Shown here one piece after another: positions 1 through 9,143 of a stretch of DNA of 64,000 nucleotides. The translations under genes were made by a program, and so were the position numbers. This stretch comes from an uncultured Paracoccaceae bacterium (GTDB lineage Bacteria; Pseudomonadota; Alphaproteobacteria; Rhodobacterales; Rhodobacteraceae), in assembly GCA_937916485.1 (NCBI GenBank), contig CALFSV010000118.1, positions 1 through 64,000 on the forward strand, read 5' to 3'. Numbering within the stretch: the first letter of the stretch is position 1; each line of letters opens with the position of its first letter. The notes under the pieces are model-generated. The model was given only the letters and a program-made list of their open reading frames with translations, did no database searches and was not told the origin of the DNA.

Positions 1-107
1 TCGGCAATCTGCATCGCCGCAACCGTCATCTTTTGGTTATGAGTCCTGACCCTAGGCTTGACGAAGGCCGTTTTGTCAAACGGGACGTTTTTCAGGGAAC
101 CCATTTC

Positions 108-734
108 ATGTCATTTTTTCAGACCAAATCCAAGACAGCTTTGGGCATTGTGATGATTGGAGCGGTGTTCGGCCTCGGCGGATGCGCAGAGCTTGTCGGC
201 AACCCATTCAGCTACGAATCCGTCCTCGATGCCGAAACCCAATATCAATTGCTCGACGATGTCGCTACGGCAGCTCAGCCCACAAGCGGGGCGGATTTGC
301 CGTCCTCGGACACGGCTACATACTATGGCCTTTCGTTCATTCGCGGGGACGAAGCGGTCTACACAAGCGCAACAAATCCGGTCGTCTATTATGGCCTGGC
401 TGAAGTGACCGCAAACTTTGCCGGCACCGGGACCGTAAATGGCATCGCCAATGGGTTCATCGACAGCGACAGCAATCCTGCTGACGGACAGCTTACGTTT
501 GCATCCTCGGCGATCACGCGCGGACCCTTGTCAGGGTTTACCGCGACCGTGGACGGAACCATCCAGCCCCAGGCAGGTGACCTGCAGGACTTTACCGGCA
601 TGCAGATTGTGGGCGGCTTCTCGGGGCCGAATGGTGAATACCTGAGCGGAGCGGGTTCCGAAACCATCATTGTGGGCGACGGGACAACGACGGAATCGGT
701 CGACGTCGATTTTACCTTCGTCACCCGGCAATAG
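108..734 (+). CDS. Small outer-membrane-type lipoprotein, TbpB-like beta-barrel domain
   Basis: Predicted 208-residue lipoprotein. The N-terminus has two lysines, a hydrophobic stretch and a lipobox ending LGGC, with the acylated cysteine at residue 26, so export and lipid anchoring are expected. The rest is Gly/Thr/Ser-rich with alternating short strands and the phrase GTGTVNGIANGF followed by GGFSGPNGE; this resembles the small eight-stranded barrel of transferrin-binding-protein-like lipoproteins common in Rhodobacterales. I chose the ATG at 108 because it places the signal peptide at the very N-terminus; the reading frame is open upstream to 33, but that extension would put a charged segment before the signal. 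Its ligand is unknown. Family assignment is moderate, lipoprotein status good. Confidence 0.72.
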   Translation: MSFFQTKSKTALGIVMIGAVFGLGGCAELVGNPFSYESVLDAETQYQLLDDVATAAQPTSGADLPSSDTATYYGLSFIRGDEAVYTSATNPVVYYGLAEVTANFAGTGTVNGIANGFIDSDSNPADGQLTFASSAITRGPLSGFTATVDGTIQPQAGDLQDFTGMQIVGGFSGPNGEYLSGAGSETIIVGDGTTTESVDVDFTFVTRQ

Positions 735-927
735 CGCGACGAGTGGGCGCAGTCCCTTGCCGCTCCCGCCCGTTTTGCTGCTCGAAACCGCAGGAACGGC
801 CTGATTTTTGGGCGGGGAGGTCGGTTGTGGGCGAAAACGCAATTGCCGCCAGCCGACATTTTCTGGCTAGGTGCTCTTAGCCTTTTGCTGAACCGATGAT
901 CCTGTCGCCAATCCAGGGAGACCGAAT

Positions 928-1911
928 ATGGAAGCCAGCTTTTCCCGCCGACAGCTTCTGACGCCGTCCGAACTGCGTCGTCTGACCGAACGGTCGGACC
1001 TGCACGGCGGCGTGCAGATGGCCAGCCATCTTGGGGCAATCGGTCTGGTCGCCCTTCTGCATGCGCAGGCGATGGGCACGGGTTGGGTCTGGTTGACGGG
1101 GGCCGCGCTGGGGATCCTGCTCAACTTTCTCTACGCCGCCCAGCATGAGCTAAGCCATGCGACCGTCTTCAAGACCCGTAAACTGAACGAGTGGTTCGGG
1201 CGGGCCATTGGCTTTGTCCAGATTTTCCCCCGCGACTACGACCAGATCATGCATTTCGCCCACCACCAGTACACTCAGGACTGGGAAAGGGACGGGGAAC
1301 TGGTCCGCGAACCCTACACCCTGACCACCTATCTGCTGTGGCTATCCGGCGTAACCTATTGGCGCAACAGGGTCTTTGGCGTCATCCGCCGGGCGCGCGG
1401 CATCATCGTCGAGCCCTATATCCGGGCCGAGGAAGAGGCCAAGGTCATCCGCGAAAGCCGCCTGCATCTGCTGGGTTATGGCGGGATCGCCCTTGTGGCC
1501 CTTGCGTTGGGCAGTTGGGCCCCACTGACATTCTGGCTGATCCCGATGATCCTGACCAAGCCGGTGCACCAGTTGCAGAACACCATCGAGCATCTTGGCC
1601 TCAGCCACGAGGCCGACATTCTTGAGAACACCCGCTCGACCCGGACCAACGCCTTGTTCCGTTGGATGTGCTGGCAAATGCCTTATCACACCGCCCATCA
1701 CACCTTTCCGGCTGTGCCGTTCTGGAAACTGCGCGACCTGAACGCCAAGATCGAGGAAAAGGCAGGCGAGGTGCATCGCATGGGCTGGATCGAATTTCAG
1801 ATCGAGGTGATCGCCCGGCTCATGGCCAAGGACGAAAGCCAGTACCCGATGAACGAGGTTTGGGTTCTGCCGTCGTCCGGTGGCCGCGCCAGACGGCTGC
1901 CCGCGGAATGA
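928..1911 (+). CDS. Membrane fatty acid desaturase family protein
   Basis: 327-residue integral membrane di-iron enzyme. The three histidine clusters of the family are visible: HELSH at 73-77, HFAHH at 109-113 and HTAHH at 254-258, with hydrophobic segments around residues 32-70 and 180-212. It probably desaturates or hydroxylates an acyl or related lipid substrate at the cytoplasmic membrane; which one cannot be read from sequence. A ribosome site (AGGGAGA) precedes the ATG at 928. Its stop overlaps the next gene's start as ATGA, so the two are translationally coupled although their functions look unrelated. No Rieske or cytochrome b5 domain is fused, so electrons must come from a separate ferredoxin system. 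Confidence 0.85.
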   Translation: MEASFSRRQLLTPSELRRLTERSDLHGGVQMASHLGAIGLVALLHAQAMGTGWVWLTGAALGILLNFLYAAQHELSHATVFKTRKLNEWFGRAIGFVQIFPRDYDQIMHFAHHQYTQDWERDGELVREPYTLTTYLLWLSGVTYWRNRVFGVIRRARGIIVEPYIRAEEEAKVIRESRLHLLGYGGIALVALALGSWAPLTFWLIPMILTKPVHQLQNTIEHLGLSHEADILENTRSTRTNALFRWMCWQMPYHTAHHTFPAVPFWKLRDLNAKIEEKAGEVHRMGWIEFQIEVIARLMAKDESQYPMNEVWVLPSSGGRARRLPAE

Positions 1912-2750
1912 GGCGGCTTCAGGTCTACACCTCGCTCTGGGCTATGCAGCCGCATGACCCAACCGGCGTTAAGCTGCCATTTGATCAGGTCTGCGACATG
2001 GTCGCCGGGGCAGGCTTTGACGGCATGGCGATTGACCTTGGCGCGTCCGACGTGGCCGTCGCCCATAAGGTGCGCCCGCATATGGAGCGGGTGGGGCTGA
2101 CCCCGCTGATCGTCGCCTTTCCCAAGACGATCGACAGCCTTGAGGACACGTTGCACATGGCCGCCGACTTTGGTGCGCCCTTTGTCGACGTGATCGGGCA
2201 GGTCATGCCGATTGCCCTCGATGACATGGTCCCGGTGATCGAAACCTGGATCGCCATGGCTGACCGGATCGGCGTGCCGGTGCAATTCGAGACCCATCGC
2301 AACTGCATCACCAATGATCTTTATACCACCCTGCAACTCTTGGACCGCATTCCCGACATGCGCATCTGTGCGGACCTGTCCCACTACGTGGTCGACCGGG
2401 AATTCTGGTTCCCACTGTCCGAGGCCGACATGGTCCTGATCAGCCGCATCCTGCGACGGTCGGACAGCTTCCAGGGCAGGGTGGCCAGTCGCCAGCAGAT
2501 CCAGCTGCAACTGGATTTCCCGCAGCATCAGAAATGGGTCGATCTGTTCAAAGGCTGGTGGCGCGAAGGCATGGCCGACTGGCGTGCGCGCAACCCGACC
2601 GGCGACTGCATCTTTGTCTGTGAACTGGGACCACCCGAATATGCCATGACCGGCCCAGACGGGCGCGAGATGTCCAACCGCTGGCACGAGGCCCAGATCA
2701 TCAAAGGCTGGGTTCGCGAAATCTGGGAGGATCTGGGCGGGGACGCCTGA
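1908..2750 (+). CDS. Sugar phosphate isomerase/epimerase (xylose-isomerase-like TIM barrel)
   Basis: 280-residue soluble protein. The pattern of an AP-endonuclease-2/xylose-isomerase-like barrel is visible: acidic and histidine residues at strand ends (FETHRN near 127, ADLSHYV near 156, CELGPPEY near 241) that would bind a divalent metal. Such proteins isomerise or epimerise keto-sugars or act on cyclitols. The ATG at 1908 overlaps the desaturase stop by four bases; the frame is open further upstream, but that extension lies wholly inside the desaturase gene. The KDG kinase begins 121 bases downstream, so a role in sugar-acid catabolism is plausible but not shown. Confidence 0.75.
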   Translation: MRRLQVYTSLWAMQPHDPTGVKLPFDQVCDMVAGAGFDGMAIDLGASDVAVAHKVRPHMERVGLTPLIVAFPKTIDSLEDTLHMAADFGAPFVDVIGQVMPIALDDMVPVIETWIAMADRIGVPVQFETHRNCITNDLYTTLQLLDRIPDMRICADLSHYVVDREFWFPLSEADMVLISRILRRSDSFQGRVASRQQIQLQLDFPQHQKWVDLFKGWWREGMADWRARNPTGDCIFVCELGPPEYAMTGPDGREMSNRWHEAQIIKGWVREIWEDLGGDA

Positions 2751-2871
2751 CCGTTGGGCATCTTCTGGGGCCTTTCGGTCCCACAACCGCCCGCCGATGG
2801 TTCAGAACGGTTTGCCGTTGGGCCAAGTTTCGGTCAAACCGGGCCAAGACACCCAGTTGACGGAGCCCGGT

Positions 2872-3774
2872 ATGTCCAAAGATTTTCTCTGCATCGGTGA
2901 ATGCATGGTCGAGATGGCCCCCGATGCGACGGGAGCGCGGTTCGACCTTGGCTTTGCCGGGGATACCTTCAACACTGCTTGGTATCTCAAGGCTTTGGCC
3001 CCCAAGGCTGATGTCCAATATCTGACCCGGGTCGGGCAGGACGACATCTCTGACCAGTTTCTGGCCTTTGCCCGCGCCGCCGGGATCGGGACCGACTTGA
3101 TCGGGCGGGACACCGACAGGACCCTCGGCCTGTACCTGATCTCGCTTCAGGATGGCGAGCGCAGCTTTGCCTATTGGCGCGGTCAAAGTGCGGCCCGCAG
3201 GCTGGCGGATGATGCCGACACCCTTGCCGCAGCCCTTGCCGGGGCCAACGTCGTCTACTTTTCCGGGATCACCCTTGGGATATTGACGCCAGAGGGGCGT
3301 GATACGTTGTTCAAGGCCGTGGCGACTGCGCGGGCCGCCGGGGCAATCATCGCCTTTGATCCCAACCTGCGCCCCCGGCTTTGGGACAGCCCCACCACGA
3401 TGTGCGACGCCATCATGCAGGCGGCGGCTACCAGCGATATTGCCCTGCCATCCTATGATGACGAGGCTCAGTATTTTGGCGATGCCAATCCCCTCGCCAC
3501 ATTGGCCCGCTACCAAGGGGCCGGGGTCCGGACAGTCATCGTCAAGAACGGGGCCCAGCAGATCGTCTATTCCCAGAACGGCACCACCGGCACGATCCAT
3601 ATCGCCCCGGCAGAGCGGGTCGTCGATTCCACCGCGGCCGGAGACAGCTTCAATGCCGGGGTGCTGGCGGCCCTTTGGGCTGGCCAGCCCATCGATCAGA
3701 GCATCGTTCAGGGCAGTCAGGTGGCGCGGCGGGTCATTGGCGGGCGCGGTGCGCTGGTCCCGCTGACGAACTAG
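2872..3774 (+). CDS. kdgK: 2-keto-3-deoxygluconate kinase (PfkB family)
   Basis: 300-residue cytoplasmic ribokinase-fold enzyme, expected to phosphorylate 2-keto-3-deoxygluconate to KDPG with ATP. Seen: the N-terminal ECMVEM strand, the substrate-lid Gly motif GFAGDTFNTAWYL near 30, the YWRGQSAAR segment typical of KDG kinases, and the C-terminal PfkB signature DSTAAGDSFNAG containing the catalytic Asp. The start at 2872 gives the usual N-terminus; an upstream in-frame ATG at 2797 would add a non-conserved 25-residue tail. It supplies the last step for the uronate genes at 14452-20105. No KDPG aldolase gene is in the window. Fructokinase is the main alternative reading. Confidence 0.85.
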   Translation: MSKDFLCIGECMVEMAPDATGARFDLGFAGDTFNTAWYLKALAPKADVQYLTRVGQDDISDQFLAFARAAGIGTDLIGRDTDRTLGLYLISLQDGERSFAYWRGQSAARRLADDADTLAAALAGANVVYFSGITLGILTPEGRDTLFKAVATARAAGAIIAFDPNLRPRLWDSPTTMCDAIMQAAATSDIALPSYDDEAQYFGDANPLATLARYQGAGVRTVIVKNGAQQIVYSQNGTTGTIHIAPAERVVDSTAAGDSFNAGVLAALWAGQPIDQSIVQGSQVARRVIGGRGALVPLTN

Positions 3775-4207
3775 CCCCCCGCGTCAGGCCGGTTTGCGAC
3801 GGCCTTGCACGCCTTATGGTTGATCCCGATTCGCCCTTTTAGGGGTGTTTCACCTGCCGTCCCCGCGTTTGGCCGCTGCTCGCTCCGGCCTCATTCAGCA
3901 TATTTTGCAAGGCATCGTCGCAGGGGCGGTGGGCGATCCTTCCTGTCCGGCAGAACCTTGAGGCCATTGGAAGAATTGCGGTCGTGGACCATCCCGGCCG
4001 GCGCGAAAAGGGATGCCCGGTCAGCTGACCAAGCAACAGGATTTCGCAGATCGGGGTCGTGAGGGGTGAAAATATACTTGAGCATTTGCTAACGTTATGT
4101 TCTTTTGCCCACGAGGACCGCTGTAGATACCCAAAACGCTTCGCCCCAGCCAGGGCGGTGCAGGGTGCGGCGGTAAGGGAAAGACACGCGTAAAAGGGAG
4201 GACTTTA
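3775..4207. other. 433-base intergenic region upstream of the polyol operon
   Basis: No convincing gene. It separates kdgK from smoE and must hold the smo operon promoter. I see a perfect 12-base palindrome at 4019-4030 and an AT-richer stretch near 4069-4110 (AATATACTTGAGC onward) that would suit a promoter, but no sigma-70 -35/-10 pair with good spacing that I can defend. A strong ribosome site, AGGGAGGA, lies just before smoE. No Rho-independent terminator for kdgK is evident. Confidence 0.6.
4019..4030. promoter_or_regulatory. Perfect 12-bp palindrome GGTCAGCTGACC, candidate operator
   Basis: GGTCAGCTGACC is an exact inverted repeat about 180 bases before smoE in the only sizeable gap of the region. 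Position and symmetry suit an operator for the polyol operon, whose regulator is not in the window. Half-sites GGTC/GACC resemble those of some GntR regulators, but the spacing differs. A palindrome of this length could be chance. Confidence 0.3.
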
Positions 4208-5521
4208 ATGTCTACGAAACGCATGCTGCTTGGCGCAACCGCCGGGCTTGGCCTCGTCGTTGGTTTGGCCAGCGCCGTTGCCGCACAGGATACCACGCTG
4301 ACGATCGCAACCGTGAACAACGGCGACATGATCCGTATGCAGGGTTACACGGAAGACTTCACCGCTGCGACCGGCATCGCCGTCGAGTGGGTGACGCTCG
4401 AAGAAAACGTGCTGCGTCAGCGCGTGACCACGGACATCACCACCAACGGTGGCCAGTTCGACATCATGACCATCGGCATGTACGAAACCCCCATCTGGGG
4501 TGCCAACGGCTGGCTCGTCCCGCTGGACGATCTGTCCGCTGAGTACAACGCCGCCGACATCCTGCCCGCAATGGCAGGCGGCCTGAGCCACGACGGCACG
4601 CTGTATGCGGCACCGTTCTACGGCGAAAGCTCCATGATCATGTACCGCACCGACCTGATGGAAGCTGCCGGTCTTGAGATGCCCGCATCGCCCACCTGGG
4701 ACTTTATTGCCGAAGCCGCGGCTGCCATGACCGACCGCGACGCCGACATCAACGGCGTCTGCCTGCGCGGAAAGGCCGGTTGGGGCGAGGGTGGTGCATT
4801 CATCACCGCCATGTCCAACTCCTTCGGCGCACGCTGGTTCGACGAAGACTGGAACGCACAGTTCGACACCGAAGCCTGGGCGAACACCGTTAACTTCTTC
4901 AAGAACATGATGGACGCCTCCGGCCCCGCTGGCTACGCCACCAACGGCTTCAACGAAAACCTGTCGCTGTTCAACCAGGGCAAGTGCGGCATGTGGATCG
5001 ACGCCACTGTTGCAGCCTCGTTCGTGACCGGCGCTGACTCCACTGTTGCTGACTCGGTCGGTTTTGCTCTGGCTCCGAACAACGGCCTTGGCAAGAACGC
5101 CAACTGGCTCTGGGCCTGGGCCCTCGCCATTCCGGCTGGCACCCAGCAGGCTGATGCTGCCAAGCAGTTCATCGAATGGGCCACCGGCACCGACTACATC
5201 GAGATGGTTGCCGCAAACGAAGGCTGGGCCAACGTTCCTCCGGGCGCCCGGACCTCGCTGTACGAAAACCCGAACTACATGGCAGTTCCCTTCGCACAGA
5301 TGACGCTAGACTCGATCCTGTCGGCTGACCCGACCAACCCCACCGTTGATCCGGTGCCCTATGTTGGCGTTCAGTTCGCAGCGATCCCCGAGTTTGCCGG
5401 CATCGCGTCTGAAGTGAGCCAGGAGTTCTCTGCAGCCTACGCAGGCCAGCAGACCGTGGAAGAAGCCCTGGCCAAGGCCCAGGCGATCACGACGGAAGCT
5501 ATGGAAGCCGCAGGCTACTAA
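4208..5521 (+). CDS. smoE: Sorbitol/mannitol ABC transporter substrate-binding protein
   Basis: 437-residue periplasmic binding protein of the family-1 (maltose-type) group. The Sec signal peptide runs to about residue 26 (AVAAQ cleavage region). The mature part has the expected TLTIATVNNGDM start, the YTEDFTAATGI helix, and the late WAWALAIP and QFIEWAT segments. It should capture hexitols for the SmoFG permease. Assignment rests on the gene order binding protein, two permeases, ATPase, sorbitol dehydrogenase, mannitol dehydrogenase, the order of the Rhodobacter sphaeroides smo/mtlK operon. A strong AGGGAGGA ribosome site precedes the start. Codon choice is more biased than in its neighbours (mostly aac, gac, ttc, aag), as expected for an abundant protein, and a hairpin follows the stop. 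Confidence 0.9.
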   Translation: MSTKRMLLGATAGLGLVVGLASAVAAQDTTLTIATVNNGDMIRMQGYTEDFTAATGIAVEWVTLEENVLRQRVTTDITTNGGQFDIMTIGMYETPIWGANGWLVPLDDLSAEYNAADILPAMAGGLSHDGTLYAAPFYGESSMIMYRTDLMEAAGLEMPASPTWDFIAEAAAAMTDRDADINGVCLRGKAGWGEGGAFITAMSNSFGARWFDEDWNAQFDTEAWANTVNFFKNMMDASGPAGYATNGFNENLSLFNQGKCGMWIDATVAASFVTGADSTVADSVGFALAPNNGLGKNANWLWAWALAIPAGTQQADAAKQFIEWATGTDYIEMVAANEGWANVPPGARTSLYENPNYMAVPFAQMTLDSILSADPTNPTVDPVPYVGVQFAAIPEFAGIASEVSQEFSAAYAGQQTVEEALAKAQAITTEAMEAAGY

Positions 5522-5534
5522 GCTATCCTCCCAG

Positions 5535-5564
5535 CCAGAGGGCGGTGACATCATCGCCCTCTGG
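5535..5564 (+). terminator. Hairpin after smoE (attenuator or mRNA-stabilising stem)
   Basis: CCAGAGGGCG at 5535-5544 and CGCCCTCTGG at 5555-5564 form a perfect 10-bp GC-rich stem with a 10-base loop, 13 bases after the smoE stop and 70 before smoF. No T-run follows, so full Rho-independent termination is unlikely. In binding-protein operons such stems protect the upstream mRNA and leave permease genes at lower expression. Confidence 0.75.
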
Positions 5565-5634
5565 TCAATTCCACACCCCCTAAATCTATGTCAACGTCAG
5601 GCGGCGCAAGTCCGTCATCGGAGGAGATGTATCC

Positions 5635-6513
5635 ATGGCTACAAAAGCCTCACGCTCAGCCGCACGTGTGATGATGGCGCCCGCCGTGATCCTGCTTTTG
5701 GGCTGGATGTTGGTGCCACTGGCGTTAACCCTGTTCTTTTCGTTCAAGAAATACCTGCCGCTGCGCGGCGACAAATGGCAAAACGGGCTCGAGTGGGTCG
5801 GTTTCGAGAACTATTCCCGCTTTCTGTCCTCCAGTTCGTTCTGGCCTGCCGTTACCACCACCCTGATCATTGTGCTGGGCGTGCTGATCATCACCGTCTG
5901 TCTGGGCGTGTTGCTGGCGCTGCTGCTGGATCAACCGATGTGGGGGCAAGGGGTGGTCCGTATCCTCGTCATCGCCCCCTTCTTTGTCATGCCGACCGTT
6001 TCTGCGCTGGTATGGAAGAACATGTTCATGGATCCGACCAATGGACTGTTTGCCCACCTGTGGCGGTTCTTTGGGGCCGAACCGGTCGCCTGGCTCAGCG
6101 AAGCCTCGCTACCGTCGATCGTCATTATCGTCAGCTGGCAATGGCTGCCTTTTGCCACGCTGATCCTGCTGACAGCGATCCAGTCGCTGGACAGCGAGCA
6201 GCTTGAAGCGGCTGAAATGGATGGCGCCCCCGCGCTCAAGCGGTTTGCCTATATCATCCTGCCGCACCTGGGCCGGGCGATCACCATCGTGATCCTGATC
6301 CAGACGATCTTTCTGTTGTCGATCTTTGCCGAAATCTTTGTGACCACGGGCGGTGCCTTCGGATCACGGACGCTCACCTACCTCATCTTCCAGCGGGTTC
6401 TGGAAAGCCAGAATATCGGTCTGGGGTCTGCGGGCGGTGTCTATGCCATCATCCTTGCCAATATCGTTGCCATCTTCCTGATGCGCATCGTCGGCAAGAA
6501 TCTCGATACGTAA
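5635..6513 (+). CDS. smoF: Polyol ABC transporter permease SmoF
   Basis: 292-residue inner-membrane permease of the MalF type with about six hydrophobic segments, the first near residues 15-35. The cytoplasmic EAA loop that contacts the ATPase is visible as EQLEAAEMDGAPALKRF near residues 193-209. It pairs with SmoG to form the channel fed by SmoE. The ribosome site GGAGGAGA lies ten bases before the ATG. The gene is 12 bases from smoG. Confidence 0.9.
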   Translation: MATKASRSAARVMMAPAVILLLGWMLVPLALTLFFSFKKYLPLRGDKWQNGLEWVGFENYSRFLSSSSFWPAVTTTLIIVLGVLIITVCLGVLLALLLDQPMWGQGVVRILVIAPFFVMPTVSALVWKNMFMDPTNGLFAHLWRFFGAEPVAWLSEASLPSIVIIVSWQWLPFATLILLTAIQSLDSEQLEAAEMDGAPALKRFAYIILPHLGRAITIVILIQTIFLLSIFAEIFVTTGGAFGSRTLTYLIFQRVLESQNIGLGSAGGVYAIILANIVAIFLMRIVGKNLDT

Positions 6514-6525
6514 GGGAGAGCGACC

Positions 6526-7356
6526 ATGGCACGTTCCGTCACGTCTCAGCGCAAACTGATCAACACTGGCCTGGCCTGGTTGATCGGTCTGATCATCTTC
6601 TTTCCGATCCTCTGGACCATCCTGACCAGCTTCAAGACTGAGGCACAGGCCATCAACGACCCGCCGATCTTCCTGTTCTTTGATTGGACGCTTGAGAACT
6701 ACGCGATCGTACAGGAACGGTCGAACTACATGCGGTTCCTGTGGAACTCGGTCATCATTGCCGGTGTGTCGACCCTTCTGGGTGTCATGATCGCGGTTCC
6801 AGCCGCATGGTCGATGGCCTTTGTGCCTTCCAAGCGGACCAAGGACATCCTGCTTTGGATGCTGTCGACCAAGATGCTGCCTGCGGTGGGGGTGCTTTAC
6901 CCCATCTACCTGATCTTTATCGAGCTGGGGATCCTCGATACGCGGGTCGGTCTGATTGTCGTGCTGATGCTGGTCAACCTGCCGATCATCGTCTGGATGC
7001 TTTACACCTATTTCAAGGAAATCCCCGGCGAGATCCTTGAGGCGGCCCGGATGGACGGCGCGTCACTGCGCTCCGAGATCCTCTATGTGCTGACGCCGAT
7101 GTCGGTTCCGGGGATAGCCTCGACCCTGCTTCTCAACTTCATCCTGGCCTGGAACGAAGCGTTCTGGACGCTGAACCTGACGGCGGCCAACGCGGCGCCT
7201 CTGACGGCCTTCATCGCCAGCTACTCAAGCCCCGAAGGGTTGTTCTATGCCAAGCTTAGCGCGGCCTCGACGATGGCAATCGCGCCGATCCTCATCCTGG
7301 GCTGGTTCAGCCAGAAACAATTGGTTCGCGGCCTCACCTTTGGCGCAGTGAAATAA
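6526..7356 (+). CDS. smoG: Polyol ABC transporter permease SmoG
   Basis: 276-residue MalG-type inner-membrane permease. Six hydrophobic segments are apparent, the first at residues 16-32. The EAA loop reads EILEAARMDGASLRSEI near residues 168-184. It is the second half of the hexitol channel with SmoF and should dock on SmoK. Spacing is 12 bases on each side, consistent with one transcript. Confidence 0.9.
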   Translation: MARSVTSQRKLINTGLAWLIGLIIFFPILWTILTSFKTEAQAINDPPIFLFFDWTLENYAIVQERSNYMRFLWNSVIIAGVSTLLGVMIAVPAAWSMAFVPSKRTKDILLWMLSTKMLPAVGVLYPIYLIFIELGILDTRVGLIVVLMLVNLPIIVWMLYTYFKEIPGEILEAARMDGASLRSEILYVLTPMSVPGIASTLLLNFILAWNEAFWTLNLTAANAAPLTAFIASYSSPEGLFYAKLSAASTMAIAPILILGWFSQKQLVRGLTFGAVK

Positions 7357-7368
7357 GGACATCAGACC

Positions 7369-8373
7369 ATGGGACGCATTACGCTTAGCAAAGTAACCAA
7401 GCGCTTTGGTGACGTCGAAGTCATTCCGCCGCTGGACCTTGAGATCAACGAAGGCGAATTCGTGGTCTTTGTCGGCCCGTCGGGTTGCGGCAAGTCCACC
7501 TTGCTTCGCCTGATTGCGGGGCTTGAGGATGTGTCGGGCGGGGTGATCAGCATTGATGGTCAGGACGCCACCGCAACACCGCCTGCCAAGCGTGGTCTGG
7601 CAATGGTGTTCCAAAGCTACGCCCTTTACCCCCATATGTCGGTGCGCAAGAATATCGCGTTCCCACTGCGCATGGCCGGTATCGACAAGGCCGAACAGGA
7701 TCGCCGCATCGACAACGCGGCCAAGGTTCTGAACCTGACCGACTACATCGACCGCCGCCCCGGTCAGCTGTCGGGTGGTCAGCGCCAGCGGGTCGCCATC
7801 GGGCGGGCAATTGTCCGTGAACCGGCAGCCTTCCTGTTCGACGAGCCCCTGTCCAACCTCGACGCCGCCCTGCGGGTCGGCATGCGGCTTGAGATTTCAG
7901 AACTGCACAAGCGGCTTGCCACCACGATGGTCTATGTGACCCACGACCAGGTCGAGGCCATGACAATGGCCGACAAGATCGTCGTTCTGCGCTCTGGCTA
8001 TATTGAGCAGGTGGGAAGCCCGCTTGAGCTGTATCGCAAGCCCAAGAACCTGTTTGTTGCGGGCTTTATCGGGTCGCCTAAGATGAACCTGATCTCGGGT
8101 CCCGAGGCTGCCAAGCACAACGCCACCACAATCGGCATCCGGCCCGAGCATATCTCGGTCTCGGCCACCGAGGGGATGTGGAAGGGCCGCGTCGGCGTGT
8201 CCGAACATCTAGGCTCTGACACCTTCTTTTATGTACACGATACGGGTCTGGGCACCGAGATGACCGTCCGCCTGAGCGGCGAGGTTGAGATGAAGTCTGG
8301 CGATACAGTCTACTTCACCCCCGATGCGGATAAGATCCATCGCTTTGACGACAAGGGGCTTCGGCTGGAATGA
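7369..8373 (+). CDS. smoK: Polyol ABC transporter ATP-binding protein
   Basis: 334-residue MalK-type ATPase. Walker [10 protein letters not shown] is near residue 37, the Q-loop FQSYALYPH near 81, the signature [14 protein letters not shown] near 134, Walker B AAFLFDEP near 154 and the switch histidine in VTHDQ near 192. The C-terminal part carries the TOBE/regulatory segment (IGIRPEHI near 255) usual in sugar importers. It energises SmoFG at the cytoplasmic face. Its stop overlaps the smoS start as ATGA, linking transport and dehydrogenase translation. Confidence 0.92.
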   Translation: MGRITLSKVTKRFGDVEVIPPLDLEINEGEFVVFVGPSGCGKSTLLRLIAGLEDVSGGVISIDGQDATATPPAKRGLAMVFQSYALYPHMSVRKNIAFPLRMAGIDKAEQDRRIDNAAKVLNLTDYIDRRPGQLSGGQRQRVAIGRAIVREPAAFLFDEPLSNLDAALRVGMRLEISELHKRLATTMVYVTHDQVEAMTMADKIVVLRSGYIEQVGSPLELYRKPKNLFVAGFIGSPKMNLISGPEAAKHNATTIGIRPEHISVSATEGMWKGRVGVSEHLGSDTFFYVHDTGLGTEMTVRLSGEVEMKSGDTVYFTPDADKIHRFDDKGLRLE

Positions 8374-9143
8374 AGCGTCTGGACGGTAAATCGGCCCTGA
8401 TCACCGGGTCGGCAAGGGGCATCGGCCGAGGGTTCGCCGAGGCCTATGTGCGCGAAGGCGCGACTGTCGCCATTGCCGACATCAACCTTGCAGCCGCCGA
8501 GGCGACCGCCGCCGAGATCGGTCCTGCCGCCTATGCGGTCGAGTTGGACGTGACCCGGCAGGACAGCATCGACGCGGCCATCGCCGCCGTTGTCGCCCGG
8601 GCGGGCAAGATCGACATTCTGATCAACAACGCTGCCCTTTTTGACGCCGCCGAAACCGTCGACATCACGCGGGCCAGCTATGACAGGCTTTATGCCGTCA
8701 ACGTGGCGGGCACGCTCTTTACCCTTCAGGCCGCTGCCCGGCAGATGATTGCACAGGGACACGGTGGCAAGATCATCAACATGGCCAGTCAGGCTGGGCG
8801 ACGCGGCGAAAGCCTTGTGGCTGTCTATTGCTCGACCAAGGCGGCGGTGATCTCGCTGACCCAGTCGACGGGCCTCAACCTGATCCGGCATGGGATCAAT
8901 GTGAACGCCATCGCGCCGGGTGTTGTCGATGGCGATCACTGGGTGCATGTCGATGAATTGTTTGCCAAACTTGAAGGCAAGGTGCCCGGCCAAAAGAAGG
9001 CCGAGGTCGAAGCGGGCGTGCCTGCGGGCCGCTTTGCCACCCCGTCCGATCTGACCGGAATGGCGGTCTTTCTTGCCTCGCCCGAGGCTGATTACATCGT
9101 GTCGCAGACCTACAACGTCGACGGTGGGCAATGGATGAGCTGA
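8370..9143 (+). CDS. smoS: Sorbitol dehydrogenase (SDR family)
   Basis: 257-residue NAD-dependent short-chain dehydrogenase. Seen: nucleotide motif TGSARGIG near residue 12, the structural NNAA motif near 88, and the catalytic Ser in NMASQAG with Tyr/Lys in YCSTKAA near 153. Between smoK and mtlK this matches SmoS of Rhodobacter sphaeroides, which oxidises D-sorbitol to D-fructose and galactitol to tagatose. The ATGA overlap with smoK and the TGATG junction with mtlK indicate tight coupling. Substrate is inferred from context; SDR membership is certain. Confidence 0.88.
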   Translation: MKRLDGKSALITGSARGIGRGFAEAYVREGATVAIADINLAAAEATAAEIGPAAYAVELDVTRQDSIDAAIAAVVARAGKIDILINNAALFDAAETVDITRASYDRLYAVNVAGTLFTLQAAARQMIAQGHGGKIINMASQAGRRGESLVAVYCSTKAAVISLTQSTGLNLIRHGINVNAIAPGVVDGDHWVHVDELFAKLEGKVPGQKKAEVEAGVPAGRFATPSDLTGMAVFLASPEADYIVSQTYNVDGGQWMS

